A stretch of DNA of 46,069 bases from a bacterium (GTDB lineage Bacteria; CLD3; SB21), in contig JAEUSK010000234.1 of NCBI GenBank assembly GCA_016787925.1, positions 1 through 46,069 of the forward strand. Direction: 5' to 3'. Positions within the stretch are counted from its first letter, which is position 1. Every line of letters starts with the position of its first letter. The notes below the pieces were generated by a model. That model saw only the letters and a program-made list of their open reading frames with translations. It did not search any database and was not told where the DNA came from. Positions 9,323 to 18,490 of this stretch are shown in pieces. Made by a program: the position numbers and the translations under genes.

Positions 9323-10231
9323 TTAGATGATTCTTTTCCCGAAGAACGACGCCATAAGTTCTACTCCGATCTTGGCGGTTTGATTTTTCGTGTCGAGAAT
9401 AGGGTTGGCTTCGACAAATTCGGCAGATACAACGCGTTTGCAATTATGCAGCGATTCCATCACATAATGCGCCTCGCGGTAGGTCAGGCCTCCGTGAACC
9501 GGGGTTCCGACTCCGGGCGCTACCGACGGATCAATACTGTCAGCGTCAAAACTAAGATGGATGCCGGCCGTGTCTCTGGATGCGATCTGAATGGCCTTTT
9601 CAATAACGTCATGAATTCCTTGTTCATCAATATCCCGCATGGTAAATACGGTCACTCCCATTTCGCGGATATGATTGATCTCACCCTGATCCAGAGTTCG
9701 GATGCCGACCAATACCGTATTGGACGGGTCGACTTTGATGAAATTTCCTCCAACCGAAGTCAATTTCGGATGTCCGACGCCCATGGAAATAGCGAGCGGC
9801 ATCCCGTGAATATTGCCTGACGGCGAGGTTTCCGGTGTATTCATATCGCCATGCGCATCTACCCAGATGACGCCGATCTTCTTGCGTTGTTTTCTGAAAT
9901 GAGACGATATACCGGCTAAGGTGCCGATGGCGATCGAATGGTCACCGCCCAGGATCAGAGGAAATTCGTGGTCGTGAAAACTTTTTTCAACCGCATCCGC
10001 AAGCGCGGTTACGGCCCTGACGATCTCATTGAGATATTTGAGACGCTCATGGCCTACTCTTAGAATTTCAGGGGTCTTCGATACGATATCGCCGCTATCC
10101 TTGACGGTATAACCTAATTCATTTAATCGCTCCCTCAATCCCGCGATACGCATAGCCGAAGGGCCCATATCGGTTCCGCGCCTGCCTGCGCCCAGATCCA
10201 ATGGAACACCGATCAATCGTATCGTGCGCAT
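9323..10231 (-). CDS. rocF: Arginase
   Basis: Binuclear manganese enzyme that hydrolyses arginine to ornithine and urea. The 302-residue length is normal. Mn-binding motifs are GGDHS (95-99), DAHGD (125-129) and SFDADSIDP (227-235), with SGNIHGMPL between. The N-terminus IRLIGVPLDLGAGRRG is typical of true arginase rather than agmatinase. The ATG at 10231 has an AAAGGAT ribosome site about six bases upstream. A promoter candidate lies in the 73-base gap before it, so the gene is probably transcribed apart from the polysaccharide locus and carries the GH2-fold and pyrE genes with it. Confidence 0.95.
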   Translation of the reverse strand: MRTIRLIGVPLDLGAGRRGTDMGPSAMRIAGLRERLNELGYTVKDSGDIVSKTPEILRVGHERLKYLNEIVRAVTALADAVEKSFHDHEFPLILGGDHSIAIGTLAGISSHFRKQRKKIGVIWVDAHGDMNTPETSPSGNIHGMPLAISMGVGHPKLTSVGGNFIKVDPSNTVLVGIRTLDQGEINHIREMGVTVFTMRDIDEQGIHDVIEKAIQIASRDTAGIHLSFDADSIDPSVAPGVGTPVHGGLTYREAHYVMESLHNCKRVVSAEFVEANPILDTKNQTAKIGVELMASFFGKRII

Positions 10232-10286
10232 AATGCATCCTTTGTCAATGAATAACTTCTAAGCCGATTTACTTTTTGAAGTGTGT

Positions 10287-10315
10287 AATATATTCTAACG
10301 CGGTTTAATAATCAA
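10287..10315 (-). promoter_or_regulatory. Putative promoter of the arginase transcript
   Basis: On the minus strand TTGATT (10310-10315) is followed after 17 bases by TATATT (10287-10292). The -35 box overlaps the last codons of the upstream Wzi-like gene. The leader to the arginase ATG would be about 50 bases. It marks a likely boundary between the polysaccharide locus and the housekeeping genes. Confidence 0.4.
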
Positions 10316-11990
10316 GTTTATAGCCGATGAGGAGGCGGTTTTGAATCGCTGTGCGGTTGCGGATATTTTCGAAACCTCTGATTCGGGTATGTTGATAAGT
10401 CAGGTAAAAATATTGTTGATGAAAAGTCTCCCATTGAAACTGAAATGAAATTATATTCTTAGTTTCATTGACTCCTTGAAGGAATTTTTTCGTTTTTTTT
10501 CCGGGATTACCTGCGTCTACAAATCCATCTTCGTAGGCGTACCGGTCAATGCTTCCCTTGCCGTGACGAAGCAACTCATAATCTAATCCCGCCGATATTT
10601 TTCTAAGTGGACGGTAACGTATTTCCACAAAGTAGTCGTCGGAATTAGGCGGAATAGAAGACCCGATACTTGATCCAAAATGACTATACCTGATCAAAGG
10701 AAATTTGTGAGTATAGACGTATGGCTCGATCCTCGTATATTCGAATCTCAGATCCGCATCTGCAATTTGAAATGGCTCGGACCAGTAAAAACCGCACATG
10801 ACAGCCCAAGTTTGTTTCCAGTAAGATATCGGAAGCGATGTGCTAAAATCATCCAGAAATAATGCCGCATAGGATTTGAGCCGGGTGAACGGAAAGGCCG
10901 TTGCGTCAAAACTAATGGTGTTATTGTCTTTATCGCCTAAATATTGTTCAGCAATGTGATAAGGAATGATCGGATTCAGATATCCCACTTCCGTTCCCCT
11001 GCCACCGTACACTACGCTCTCATTACCGGCTAGAAAAAGCCATGGAAAAACTTTGAATTCAAGCCGATGCGCAACAATGAATTTCTTATCGCCGATATTT
11101 CCATCCCGGTTATAAATTAGCGGTTGACTTCGTAACCATCCGTGCAGATAAGTGAATTTGATCCTGTCAAAAGTTACATCCATCCTCAGGTTATCAAATG
11201 ATCCGGCATTATCTGACAGGAATAGGTTTGAGTGTTTACCGGGACCCAAACTAATAGCATCCTTTCCGAACTGAATGCGGAACCATTTTGGTTCGATTGC
11301 TACGTAGGCTGTAGAGTTTAGGGAATAGACATTTTCGCTTGCAGGTGTGAAATTAATCACTCCGCCCTGGCTATTTTCTCCTATGGAGTACGATCGGTCC
11401 GAACCTCTGATCAGCGTGCTGGAAAAATCAGAATAAAACGCCAGCGCATTTCTTAAAACGCCACGGACTCTGCCGGAAACTCTTGTAAGACTTATATTGT
11501 CGCTCAGCGTGTCTCCACGGCCGCCATAGCGGCTCACATCTACAGCTTGTTCCGCCAGAACATCACCGATAGTGTAACTCAAATCTTCTTCTTTATGCGA
11601 CTCAAAATGAAGGAAATGTCTTTCTTTCTCGGCCTCCTCAACACTGCGTTTCGACTGGGACAATTCAAAATGAAATTCGCCTTTCAGTTTCAAGAATAAG
11701 CCTCTGTCAGTGGTACTTAGAATACGGGGATTTATCTCCAATTTATCGTCTAATTCCAGAATAATCTTTAGGACAATATTACGTGTGTAGGGCTTATTGC
11801 GCAATTCTATACGGGGTACAATGACTTTATTTGTTTCCAGTTTTTCAATTAAATCGTAGGAAAAGTGACCCAAAGGGACATTGACACTTGGACCTGACAA
11901 TTGCTGTCCACACACAGGCAGAAAGAACAAAGCCAGGCTAATAAATAAATATAAGGACTGCAGTCCGTAACGCTCCGAGATCCAAAACAT
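10305..11990 (-). CDS. wzi: Wzi-like capsule-associated outer-membrane protein
   Basis: 561 residues with a signal peptide (hydrophobic core about residues 12-26, ending near VCGQ), followed by a beta-rich protein with many alternating aromatic strands and a C-terminal strand ending GYKLDY. Such an ending is usual for outer-membrane barrels. Segments such as RGDTLSDN, WFRIQFGKDAISLGPG, LFLSDNAGSFDNLRM and GYLNPIIPYHIAEQYLGDKD match the capsule assembly Wzi family as I know it. Wzi binds exported capsule polysaccharide at the surface. Its position at the end of a polysaccharide locus fits this. The start has a GGGG-containing site about nine bases upstream and lies 15 bases after the SGNH hydrolase gene. 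Confidence 0.8.
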   Translation of the reverse strand: MFWISERYGLQSLYLFISLALFFLPVCGQQLSGPSVNVPLGHFSYDLIEKLETNKVIVPRIELRNKPYTRNIVLKIILELDDKLEINPRILSTTDRGLFLKLKGEFHFELSQSKRSVEEAEKERHFLHFESHKEEDLSYTIGDVLAEQAVDVSRYGGRGDTLSDNISLTRVSGRVRGVLRNALAFYSDFSSTLIRGSDRSYSIGENSQGGVINFTPASENVYSLNSTAYVAIEPKWFRIQFGKDAISLGPGKHSNLFLSDNAGSFDNLRMDVTFDRIKFTYLHGWLRSQPLIYNRDGNIGDKKFIVAHRLEFKVFPWLFLAGNESVVYGGRGTEVGYLNPIIPYHIAEQYLGDKDNNTISFDATAFPFTRLKSYAALFLDDFSTSLPISYWKQTWAVMCGFYWSEPFQIADADLRFEYTRIEPYVYTHKFPLIRYSHFGSSIGSSIPPNSDDYFVEIRYRPLRKISAGLDYELLRHGKGSIDRYAYEDGFVDAGNPGKKTKKFLQGVNETKNIISFQFQWETFHQQYFYLTYQHTRIRGFENIRNRTAIQNRLLIGYKLDY

Positions 11991-12005
11991 AATTTAGTGT
12001 CCCCT

Positions 12006-13106
12006 TTATTTGATTGATGACATCTTGAGATCTCTATTGATCGCTTTAGCAATCTCAAGTCCTATTACCATGTGAGTAAACTCTGATATGTGTCTATGTC
12101 CATGCGGGGCATGTGTATCGATGTGGAGCTTAAACGGTTCAACCAACTTGCTTCCCGTTATGTAAACGTCCACGTTGGATTCAACAAATGGCCCCATTGA
12201 CCTATCTAGTGAATTCTCAAGATCATCCTGAGGAATATCCACGAATATGATCCGAACACCGTGTTCCCTTGCCGAATTGAACAATCTTTCAAGTAATTTG
12301 GTCGTGAGTTGAAGTTCTTTTTGTGTTCTAGTTCTGTTGACTGCAATAGCATAAGAATGCGTCGTGTCAAGGGCTCTCGCTCCTTCTTTGGCCTTTTCGA
12401 CCCGCGCCGCCTTGATAAAATCCCATACAGAATTGAAACAAAATGAATAGAGATATGAGTGTTCGCTGAGCTTTCGAATCAGGTAGAATTGATTGATAAA
12501 TTCCAAGATCTTGACTCCTGGGAGATTTTCTTTGCGGACATTTATCAAATTAGAATCCTCAAGAGAGAACAATCCGGTCTTAAGATTATCCTCATAATCG
12601 TTGGCAAAGAATCCTACAACGATGTAATCAGGCTTGTACTTCACTGCTTCGTTTTCAAAAAGGATCAGTTCCTCGTCGGTGCCATATCCAGACACCCCCA
12701 TATTATACACCTCTGTCGGTTTCCCCAATGACCTGAGCTCTTTTTCTAAGACAGAAGAAAACGTATGATCTTGGCGCACTTCAAATCCTTCAGTGTGGGA
12801 ATCCCCCAAACAAATGATCCTCACCAAAGTGTCAGGTTTGGCATAATTAAAATCCGTTGTATTTCGAAATCCCTGACTGTTGGTCACAAATTTCCATTGT
12901 CCATCCTGACTTGTGTGCCAGAAAACCGAATTAGGCCGTATTCTCCTTATATGAAAATCACCGTACTGCACCTCACTGTGATAACGTGGAAATAGAACAA
13001 TCTTTTCGTCAAAAATAACCCGTGTAATAAACTCAAGAATAAATAAAGTCAACAAGATACCTGTAAATACCAATGTGATATTTGAGAGGAGGGATTTGAT
13101 TTTCAT
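12006..13106 (-). CDS. Membrane-anchored SGNH/GDSL-family hydrolase
   Basis: 366 residues. A single N-terminal membrane segment (about residues 10-30) would leave the rest outside the inner membrane. SGNH blocks are visible: GDSHTEG at 101-107 (Ser103), GVSGYGT at 137-143 (Gly140), FFAND with Asn169, and a histidine-rich block DTHAPHGHRH near 335 that supplies the Asp/His pair. Such proteins add or remove acyl groups on polysaccharides or lipids. Lying inside the polysaccharide locus, a role in acetyl or other ester decoration of the polymer is a reasonable inference. No motif gives the substrate. A promoter candidate with two repeated 8-mers lies upstream. Confidence 0.85.
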   Translation of the reverse strand: MKIKSLLSNITLVFTGILLTLFILEFITRVIFDEKIVLFPRYHSEVQYGDFHIRRIRPNSVFWHTSQDGQWKFVTNSQGFRNTTDFNYAKPDTLVRIICLGDSHTEGFEVRQDHTFSSVLEKELRSLGKPTEVYNMGVSGYGTDEELILFENEAVKYKPDYIVVGFFANDYEDNLKTGLFSLEDSNLINVRKENLPGVKILEFINQFYLIRKLSEHSYLYSFCFNSVWDFIKAARVEKAKEGARALDTTHSYAIAVNRTRTQKELQLTTKLLERLFNSAREHGVRIIFVDIPQDDLENSLDRSMGPFVESNVDVYITGSKLVEPFKLHIDTHAPHGHRHISEFTHMVIGLEIAKAINRDLKMSSIK

Positions 13107-13177
13107 TAAATGGATGACCCCGTCTTAAAAAACATAATCGCGATGATGAATAAATTTCTCTTGGTAGCAAATAATTG

Positions 13178-13217
13178 GTTAACCGCTTATATTTTCCCGG
13201 TATCATGCAGTTAACCG
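13178..13217 (-). repeat. Two direct 8-bp repeats around a promoter candidate
   Basis: GTTAACCG occurs on the plus strand at 13178-13185 and 13210-13217, 32 bases apart, about three helical turns. Each copy is part of a small palindrome: GGTTAACC at 13177-13184 and AACCGGTT at 13213-13220. The first copy abuts the -10 box and the second overlaps the -35 box of the promoter candidate, the geometry of a double operator. No regulator gene is near. Confidence 0.35.
13186..13214 (-). promoter_or_regulatory. Putative promoter before the SGNH/wzi pair
   Basis: On the minus strand TTAACT (13209-13214) is followed after 17 bases by TATAAG (13186-13191). It sits in the 159-base gap after the phosphoglycosyl transferase gene and would drive the SGNH hydrolase and the Wzi-like gene with a leader of about 70 bases. 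The -35 match is only four of six. Confidence 0.35.
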
Positions 13218-13265
13218 GTTTTGTCCGCACCGCGTGGCATATACAAATAGCTGGATTCTATTTTC

Positions 13266-14666
13266 TCAGTATCCTTTAGTATCCCATTTAAGCATTAGCC
13301 AAATAGTCAGGAAGATGATTTCAATATCCAGCCAAAACGACCAGTTTTCAATATACCAAATATCGTGATTAACGCGTTCCTGCATCAGTTTCAGGTCCTT
13401 CGCTTCACCGCGAAACCCGTTGACCTGTGCCCAGCCTGTAATACCCGGTTTTACAAGATGCCGGAGCATATAATTTTGAATGATATCCTTGGACTCTAGA
13501 TTATGCGGGGTTGCATGAGGCCTCGGCCCTACCACGGACATCTGGCCACGGAGAACGTTCCAGAACTGCGGTAATTCATCCAAGTTGGTCTTGCGCATGA
13601 ACCGCCCGAATTTCGTCACTCTCGGATCGTCCTTACTTGCTTGCATAAAACGCCCCGCCTCATCAAAGTCCTGGCTTTCCGGAATCATCGAACGGAACTT
13701 ATAACATATAATTTTCTTGTTGTTTCGTCCCCACCTTTCCTGTTTAAAAAAAACGGGGCCGCGCGAAGTCAGTTTGATAATAAGGGCAATGAGCGGAACG
13801 AGCCATGATAGAATAAAGATGATCATGGCTATCGCAAATCCGGCGTCAAAGGCTCTTTTTATTATGTACCAGTGAAGCTCATCCAGCTTGTCTTTTCGAA
13901 CGGAAATTACGGGAAATCGGTCGAACATGACAATCTCAAATTTGCCGGAAACAAACCGGAAATAATCGGGTATAATTTTAACACGCGTAGTGTGGTTTGA
14001 GCAAATCTGTATAATTTTTTCAATCTTTTCACCCGCATCAGCTGGAAGTGCTATAATTACTTCATCTACGACATTTGTCGTGAGAATGGTTTCCAATTGA
14101 TCAATTTTCCCTAAATAACTGCCATTCACAGGCGTGGAACATGCGTCATCCAAAAAACCTACCAATTTATACCCGAAGTGCGGGTTCATTAAGATGGATT
14201 CATAAAAACTCTGCCCCACTTCGCCGACGCCGATGATAAGAATTCTCCTTATGTTTCTTCCACGCTTGCGAATGAGGTACAATAGTTTTCTGAACAAAAA
14301 CCTTTCCGTTGTCAAGAGTACCAGTAAAATGCCGCCGTAAAGGAAAACAAATGAACGTGATAAAGGGTGGGTTTTCATCAAAAACAGAATCAGCATGGAA
14401 GCGATGATCTGAACCATAGTGTTCTTGACGATGCCAATGAATTCAAATCCAAAATTTCTGGAACGGAATTCGTCATACAGATCTGTCATTCGCGCCGAAA
14501 AGAACCATATCAAAACTAATGAAAAAACTAAAAAATTATCTCGGTTAGACAGCGTAATTGAGTTACTCTTGGCAAAATAGGTGGCTGCGCACGCAAACGC
14601 CATAACTAGGACGATCAGGTCAGCGCAGAATCGAAAAAAATAGAGAGACCTACGAGTGAGGTGCAT
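13266..14666 (-). CDS. Polyprenyl phosphate sugar-1-phosphate transferase (initiating PGT)
   Basis: Inner-membrane enzyme that starts repeat-unit assembly by moving a sugar-1-phosphate from its nucleotide to undecaprenyl phosphate. The 466-residue length and layout are those of the WbaP/WcaJ group. Four membrane segments lie in the first 125 residues, followed by a nucleotide-binding-like domain (about 140-240, IGVGEVGQSFYE). Another hydrophobic segment near 275-300 leads into the catalytic sugar transferase domain. Motifs there are CYKFRSM, TNLDELPQFW (360-369) and MSVVGPRP (to 383). Whether it uses a hexose or an N-acetyl sugar cannot be read. The ATG at 14666 follows a 209-base gap in which I see no clear promoter or terminator. 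Confidence 0.93.
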   Translation of the reverse strand: MHLTRRSLYFFRFCADLIVLVMAFACAATYFAKSNSITLSNRDNFLVFSLVLIWFFSARMTDLYDEFRSRNFGFEFIGIVKNTMVQIIASMLILFLMKTHPLSRSFVFLYGGILLVLLTTERFLFRKLLYLIRKRGRNIRRILIIGVGEVGQSFYESILMNPHFGYKLVGFLDDACSTPVNGSYLGKIDQLETILTTNVVDEVIIALPADAGEKIEKIIQICSNHTTRVKIIPDYFRFVSGKFEIVMFDRFPVISVRKDKLDELHWYIIKRAFDAGFAIAMIIFILSWLVPLIALIIKLTSRGPVFFKQERWGRNNKKIICYKFRSMIPESQDFDEAGRFMQASKDDPRVTKFGRFMRKTNLDELPQFWNVLRGQMSVVGPRPHATPHNLESKDIIQNYMLRHLVKPGITGWAQVNGFRGEAKDLKLMQERVNHDIWYIENWSFWLDIEIIFLTIWLMLKWDTKGY

Positions 14667-14875
14667 ATAATGTTTTTAAAATCAGTACGACATCCTAATA
14701 GAATTATAAATTAATTCCACTATGCCGGCCGATTGCGTGAATAAATTTGATCCGATAGTAAGTTAAACCAGTAAGATTATTAATTCGGGTAAGAAAATCT
14801 TTCAGAATACCGGATACTAACTGCAAAAATAAAGAATTCCCGGCAATTGTTCTACAATAATCTTATTAAATTCTG

Positions 14876-17800
14876 TCATTTTAAATAGGTCATTTTTCTT
14901 ACAGACAGAAATTTCTTCCGACTAGCAAGGCCTTCGGCGGATACTCTAACGAAATAAATTCCGCTTGCAACGGAGAGAGGCCGCCAATCCATTTCGTAAT
15001 ATTGAGCATCCATCTTACCGTTGAAAATTACTTGTACTAACTGCCCCAAAATATTGTAAACCTCGATTTTTACTTTGGACCTTTCCGGAACTTGAAAACG
15101 TATCTTGGTGTTTGGATTAAATGGATTCGGATAATTCTGGAAATGACCAAAAAATGTGGGGGATTCCGTATAGGTGGAGTTGGCAACTTTTTTTGTTGTT
15201 TGAAAACTAAACGAATCGGACCTTGAAATATCAAATTCACCGTCGCTCGCGAAAACTCTCCACGTATAGTGTTCTTGTTCAAGTAAAAGGTTTTCCGGCA
15301 AAACAATGGATGTGTCCGGGATACCGCTTATGGTCGTATCTATGGCATTACCTTTAAGTCTGAACGTATAGCGCACGGTGTCCTTTATATCAGGATCTAT
15401 GGACACAGTCCAACGAAATGTCCTTTGAATCGGAATCTGAAACAACGTCAGTGTGTCCTGATAAGACGGGAAAACGGCTGATACTGGCGAGGGCGGGTAA
15501 TTTGTATTCAATATTCGAATTTTGCATTCTTTCTGAATTGTAAATCCCCATTGATCTGCCGCTTTGACTACGGCAGCAGTGTCGCCTTCCGTATTATTCG
15601 GCGGTGTGCCGCTCAGTACTCCGCTGATGCTGTCAAGCATCAGCCAGTGTGGTCCATACGATATACGGTATCGAAGATAGTCCCCAAACAACAGGCTGTC
15701 CTGATCCTGTGCATAAATACGGCTGTGGTAAGCCTCATCCTCCTTGGCTAGTGAATCCGGTTCGCTGACCCAAAAGGGAGCATGATTAGTGTGGTTGACC
15801 TGCAATAAATATGTTTTTACTGCATCTCCGCCTTTCCCATCATTAATCCAAACCGTTACGATTGTGTCCCCCACATCGGTCGCTTTTGGGATTCCGCTCA
15901 GAACGCCGCTTACGCTATCGATGGATAGCCACACCGGCGATGTCAGCAAACGGTATACAAGAACATCCCCGAATAACGAACTGTCCTGATCCGTTGCATA
16001 TAATGAGGTGGAATACAATCTGTCTTCGTATGAGGCTGACAATAATTCCGTTTGTATTACGGGAGAATGGTTGGTGTGCTTAACAGTTACGGGAAAAACT
16101 TTATCAACATTAGAAAACATCCAATCGTAGATTCGAACCGCGACTATGGTGTCACCCACGTCCAAAGCAGTTGGAGTCCCGGCTAATATACCATCTATCG
16201 TATCCAATGTAATCCAGTTCGGACCAGATAATAATGTATATCTCACATGATCGCCATAACTGACGGCTTCGGAGTCGCCCGCAAGAATTAACCAATTGTA
16301 AAGCGCATCTTCATACGCAACACTATCAGGCTGATCAAGGAAATAAGGAGCCGTGTTTGGATAAGAAATATTGAGAGATATAGTTTTCAGATAATCAGAG
16401 CCATACAAATCCTGTAAGTGAAATGTAATCGATGTGTCACCGCTGTTTTTTATTCCTGGTGAACCGAAAATAGTATTAGTCAGCGAATCATAATCAAGCC
16501 ATGACGGCCCCCGCACATATTTAACTGACGTTTTATCCCCGAATACCAGTGTATCCGGATCCATAACTTCAATTGAATAAGAGAACGGCGCATTAACTGT
16601 CAGAAATGTATCTGGAAGTGATGAAAGTAGCGGCGGATGGTTCACAAAATTGTATATCGTTGAAATTTCCTGATCATTCAGCGACCTGTTGTATATTCTC
16701 AATTCATCCAGGGAACCGTTCCATTTGGCAGTCGCTCCGGAACTTTGTCCTAAAATCAAGTCGTTTGATTCGGCAATACTGTTTGCATAGACCGTCTGAA
16801 ACTTGTAGCGACCATCTACAAACAACAATACTCTGTAACCCCGCTTGGTGATCGCAATATGATGCCACTGCTGATTGGTATATTGCCCAGGATAGGTCAA
16901 CGATCTAATACCATTCTCCCCTCCGCCGTTCCACAAAGGCCACAGTCCAATCCCGCCCGAATTAAATAGTATGTCAAAATTATTTAGAAAATTATTTCCA
17001 ATAGATAGCGGGACAGACTCCAGTGTATTGTCTGCGCGTTCCCAAAATGAAATCGTGAAATCATTTGTGAATGGAGTATAACTTTGGGCGGGCAGCGCAG
17101 CCAGACTATTACTTCCATTAAAAGACAAAGCTCCGAATTCATTCCCAAAACGATCCGCGGATGGAAACACATTTTGTCCAGTACCGTTAAGTCCGTCTCC
17201 ACCCATATCAAGTACATCTGAGTTAAGCGGATAAAAAGCTGAAATCCCTTGTTGCAAATCTATGTTTTCCAGGTCGAGATTAATAATATCAAACTGGGAA
17301 AGATCATAATCGCTTCTGATTCTTAACTTTATATGTGAAGGGTCGGATAACGATCTCCGCCATGAATAGTTTTCTTGGGACGCAGGAATACCAGATGCTG
17401 CGGTGTTCCAAGTAGCGCCACTATCCGTGCTGTAGTCAACACTTACGGTGTTACCAAGTAAGGTTTTCCACGTTATGGAAATAACTGTATCCGCTTTAAT
17501 CGAGCCCCCCGGCGGTGAAGTTATTACTAAAGTGTTTTTTTTCAACCTCCATACGTCGTTCCATAAACGGCCTGCTGTTATCCAGAGCGAACTGTCAAAG
17601 ACAGCAACGCTTGCCGCGTGCCGAGCGGGCCATGGCGTATCCGGCAATTGGGTCCAGGAAGTCCCGTCTGATGAATACCACACGTCGCTTAGATCCCCAT
17701 TATTGTACCCATCCAACACCCATAATTTATCGTCAAATGATACAATATTAACAAAAACTCTTTGTTGCCATGGTGGAGAAACATTTACGCTGTCCCACAC

Positions 17801-18490
17801 AATCCCATCGGAAGATGACCAAACGTCATGATAATACTCCTTAGGATCGTTGTACTTGCCTCCCCCGTATATCCATATTTTGTTATTCAGTACGGCGGAT
17901 CCAAGCACCATTGATCTGGGCGCCCAAGGAGCTTCTGCAACAACTCTCTGCCAATTGATCCCGTCATCTGTATTCCAAATATCATTGTAGACCGAATCAC
18001 CCAAAGTCTGAGCCTCTTCTCCCCCCATAAGCCATATTTTATTATTGAAAATAGAAATGTATGCGCTGACTCTTCCTCCCCATGGAGCATTATCAAGCAC
18101 CTTATTCCAACTAACCCCATCGGATGAATTCCAAACATCATTCTTATAGGATCCGTCATTATAATCTCCGCCAATGATCCATATCTTATTTTCAAACACC
18201 ACCTTCCCCTGAAGATGTCTTGCGCTCCACGGAGCATACCCTTCAAAAATCCAATTGAATCCGTCAGCAGAGGACCATATTTCGTTGGTCACTCCATTCG
18301 GTTTGAATTCAAACGGATTCCATCCACCTAAAAGCCAAAGCCTCGAGTTGAATGCGACCATGCCGGCACCGTCACGTTCCAAAAACGGAGCCCGTGAAGT
18401 TATTCGCTGCCAAGTATAATCACTCTGCGCATGCGCAGCCGAAACCAGCACCCACAACAAAATTATAAGTTCAAAAATCGTTCTTAACAT
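14876..18490 (-). CDS. Type IX-secreted kelch/LamG/tandem-repeat surface protein
   Basis: 1204 residues. After a signal peptide (about 1-21) come six kelch-like repeats (about 25-325), each with a D.W.S.DG..W ending, which should make one six-bladed propeller. A short Ig-like linker follows (about 330-410, ITSPPGGSIKADTVISITWK). A concanavalin/LamG domain occupies about 416-610 (QQWHHIAITK, LDELRIYNRSLNDQEI). Four tandem 95-residue Ig-like (He_PIG-type) repeats run from 617 to 996, then another beta domain. The C-terminal sorting domain from about 1116 contains YPNPFNPNTKIRF and ends ASGIYFVRVSAEG...KKFLSVRKM, the type A signal of type IX secretion. It is predicted to be exported and attached to the surface, with adhesive or glycan-binding domains. 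AGGA lies before the ATG, and the gene has its own promoter candidate. Confidence 0.9.
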   Translation of the reverse strand: MLRTIFELIILLWVLVSAAHAQSDYTWQRITSRAPFLERDGAGMVAFNSRLWLLGGWNPFEFKPNGVTNEIWSSADGFNWIFEGYAPWSARHLQGKVVFENKIWIIGGDYNDGSYKNDVWNSSDGVSWNKVLDNAPWGGRVSAYISIFNNKIWLMGGEEAQTLGDSVYNDIWNTDDGINWQRVVAEAPWAPRSMVLGSAVLNNKIWIYGGGKYNDPKEYYHDVWSSSDGIVWDSVNVSPPWQQRVFVNIVSFDDKLWVLDGYNNGDLSDVWYSSDGTSWTQLPDTPWPARHAASVAVFDSSLWITAGRLWNDVWRLKKNTLVITSPPGGSIKADTVISITWKTLLGNTVSVDYSTDSGATWNTAASGIPASQENYSWRRSLSDPSHIKLRIRSDYDLSQFDIINLDLENIDLQQGISAFYPLNSDVLDMGGDGLNGTGQNVFPSADRFGNEFGALSFNGSNSLAALPAQSYTPFTNDFTISFWERADNTLESVPLSIGNNFLNNFDILFNSGGIGLWPLWNGGGENGIRSLTYPGQYTNQQWHHIAITKRGYRVLLFVDGRYKFQTVYANSIAESNDLILGQSSGATAKWNGSLDELRIYNRSLNDQEISTIYNFVNHPPLLSSLPDTFLTVNAPFSYSIEVMDPDTLVFGDKTSVKYVRGPSWLDYDSLTNTIFGSPGIKNSGDTSITFHLQDLYGSDYLKTISLNISYPNTAPYFLDQPDSVAYEDALYNWLILAGDSEAVSYGDHVRYTLLSGPNWITLDTIDGILAGTPTALDVGDTIVAVRIYDWMFSNVDKVFPVTVKHTNHSPVIQTELLSASYEDRLYSTSLYATDQDSSLFGDVLVYRLLTSPVWLSIDSVSGVLSGIPKATDVGDTIVTVWINDGKGGDAVKTYLLQVNHTNHAPFWVSEPDSLAKEDEAYHSRIYAQDQDSLLFGDYLRYRISYGPHWLMLDSISGVLSGTPPNNTEGDTAAVVKAADQWGFTIQKECKIRILNTNYPPSPVSAVFPSYQDTLTLFQIPIQRTFRWTVSIDPDIKDTVRYTFRLKGNAIDTTISGIPDTSIVLPENLLLEQEHYTWRVFASDGEFDISRSDSFSFQTTKKVANSTYTESPTFFGHFQNYPNPFNPNTKIRFQVPERSKVKIEVYNILGQLVQVIFNGKMDAQYYEMDWRPLSVASGIYFVRVSAEGLASRKKFLSVRKMTYLK
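15503..16642 (-). repeat. Four in-frame tandem repeats of 285 bases (95 residues)
   Basis: The marker N-x-P/N-H-P (NHPP, NTAP, NHSP, NHAP, then NYPP) recurs at residues 617, 712, 807, 902 and 997, exactly 95 residues apart each time. Each unit shares an internal D-x-x-x-FGD-x-x-x-Y (or close) segment, a W-L/I-x-x-D-S core and SG-x-P-x-x-x-x-x-GDT. The protein repeats are diverged, so this is an old domain array rather than a recent DNA duplication. Confidence 0.85.

Noticed and set aside
9303-9443. Longer start for the GH2-fold protein
   Set aside because: An extension of 47 codons would overlap the arginase gene and bury the signal peptide. The TTG at 9302 has a strong ribosome site.
14876-18490. 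Reading the 95-residue repeats as cadherin domains
   Set aside because: No calcium-binding DxNDN or DRE motifs are seen. The units fit putative Ig (He_PIG) repeats better.
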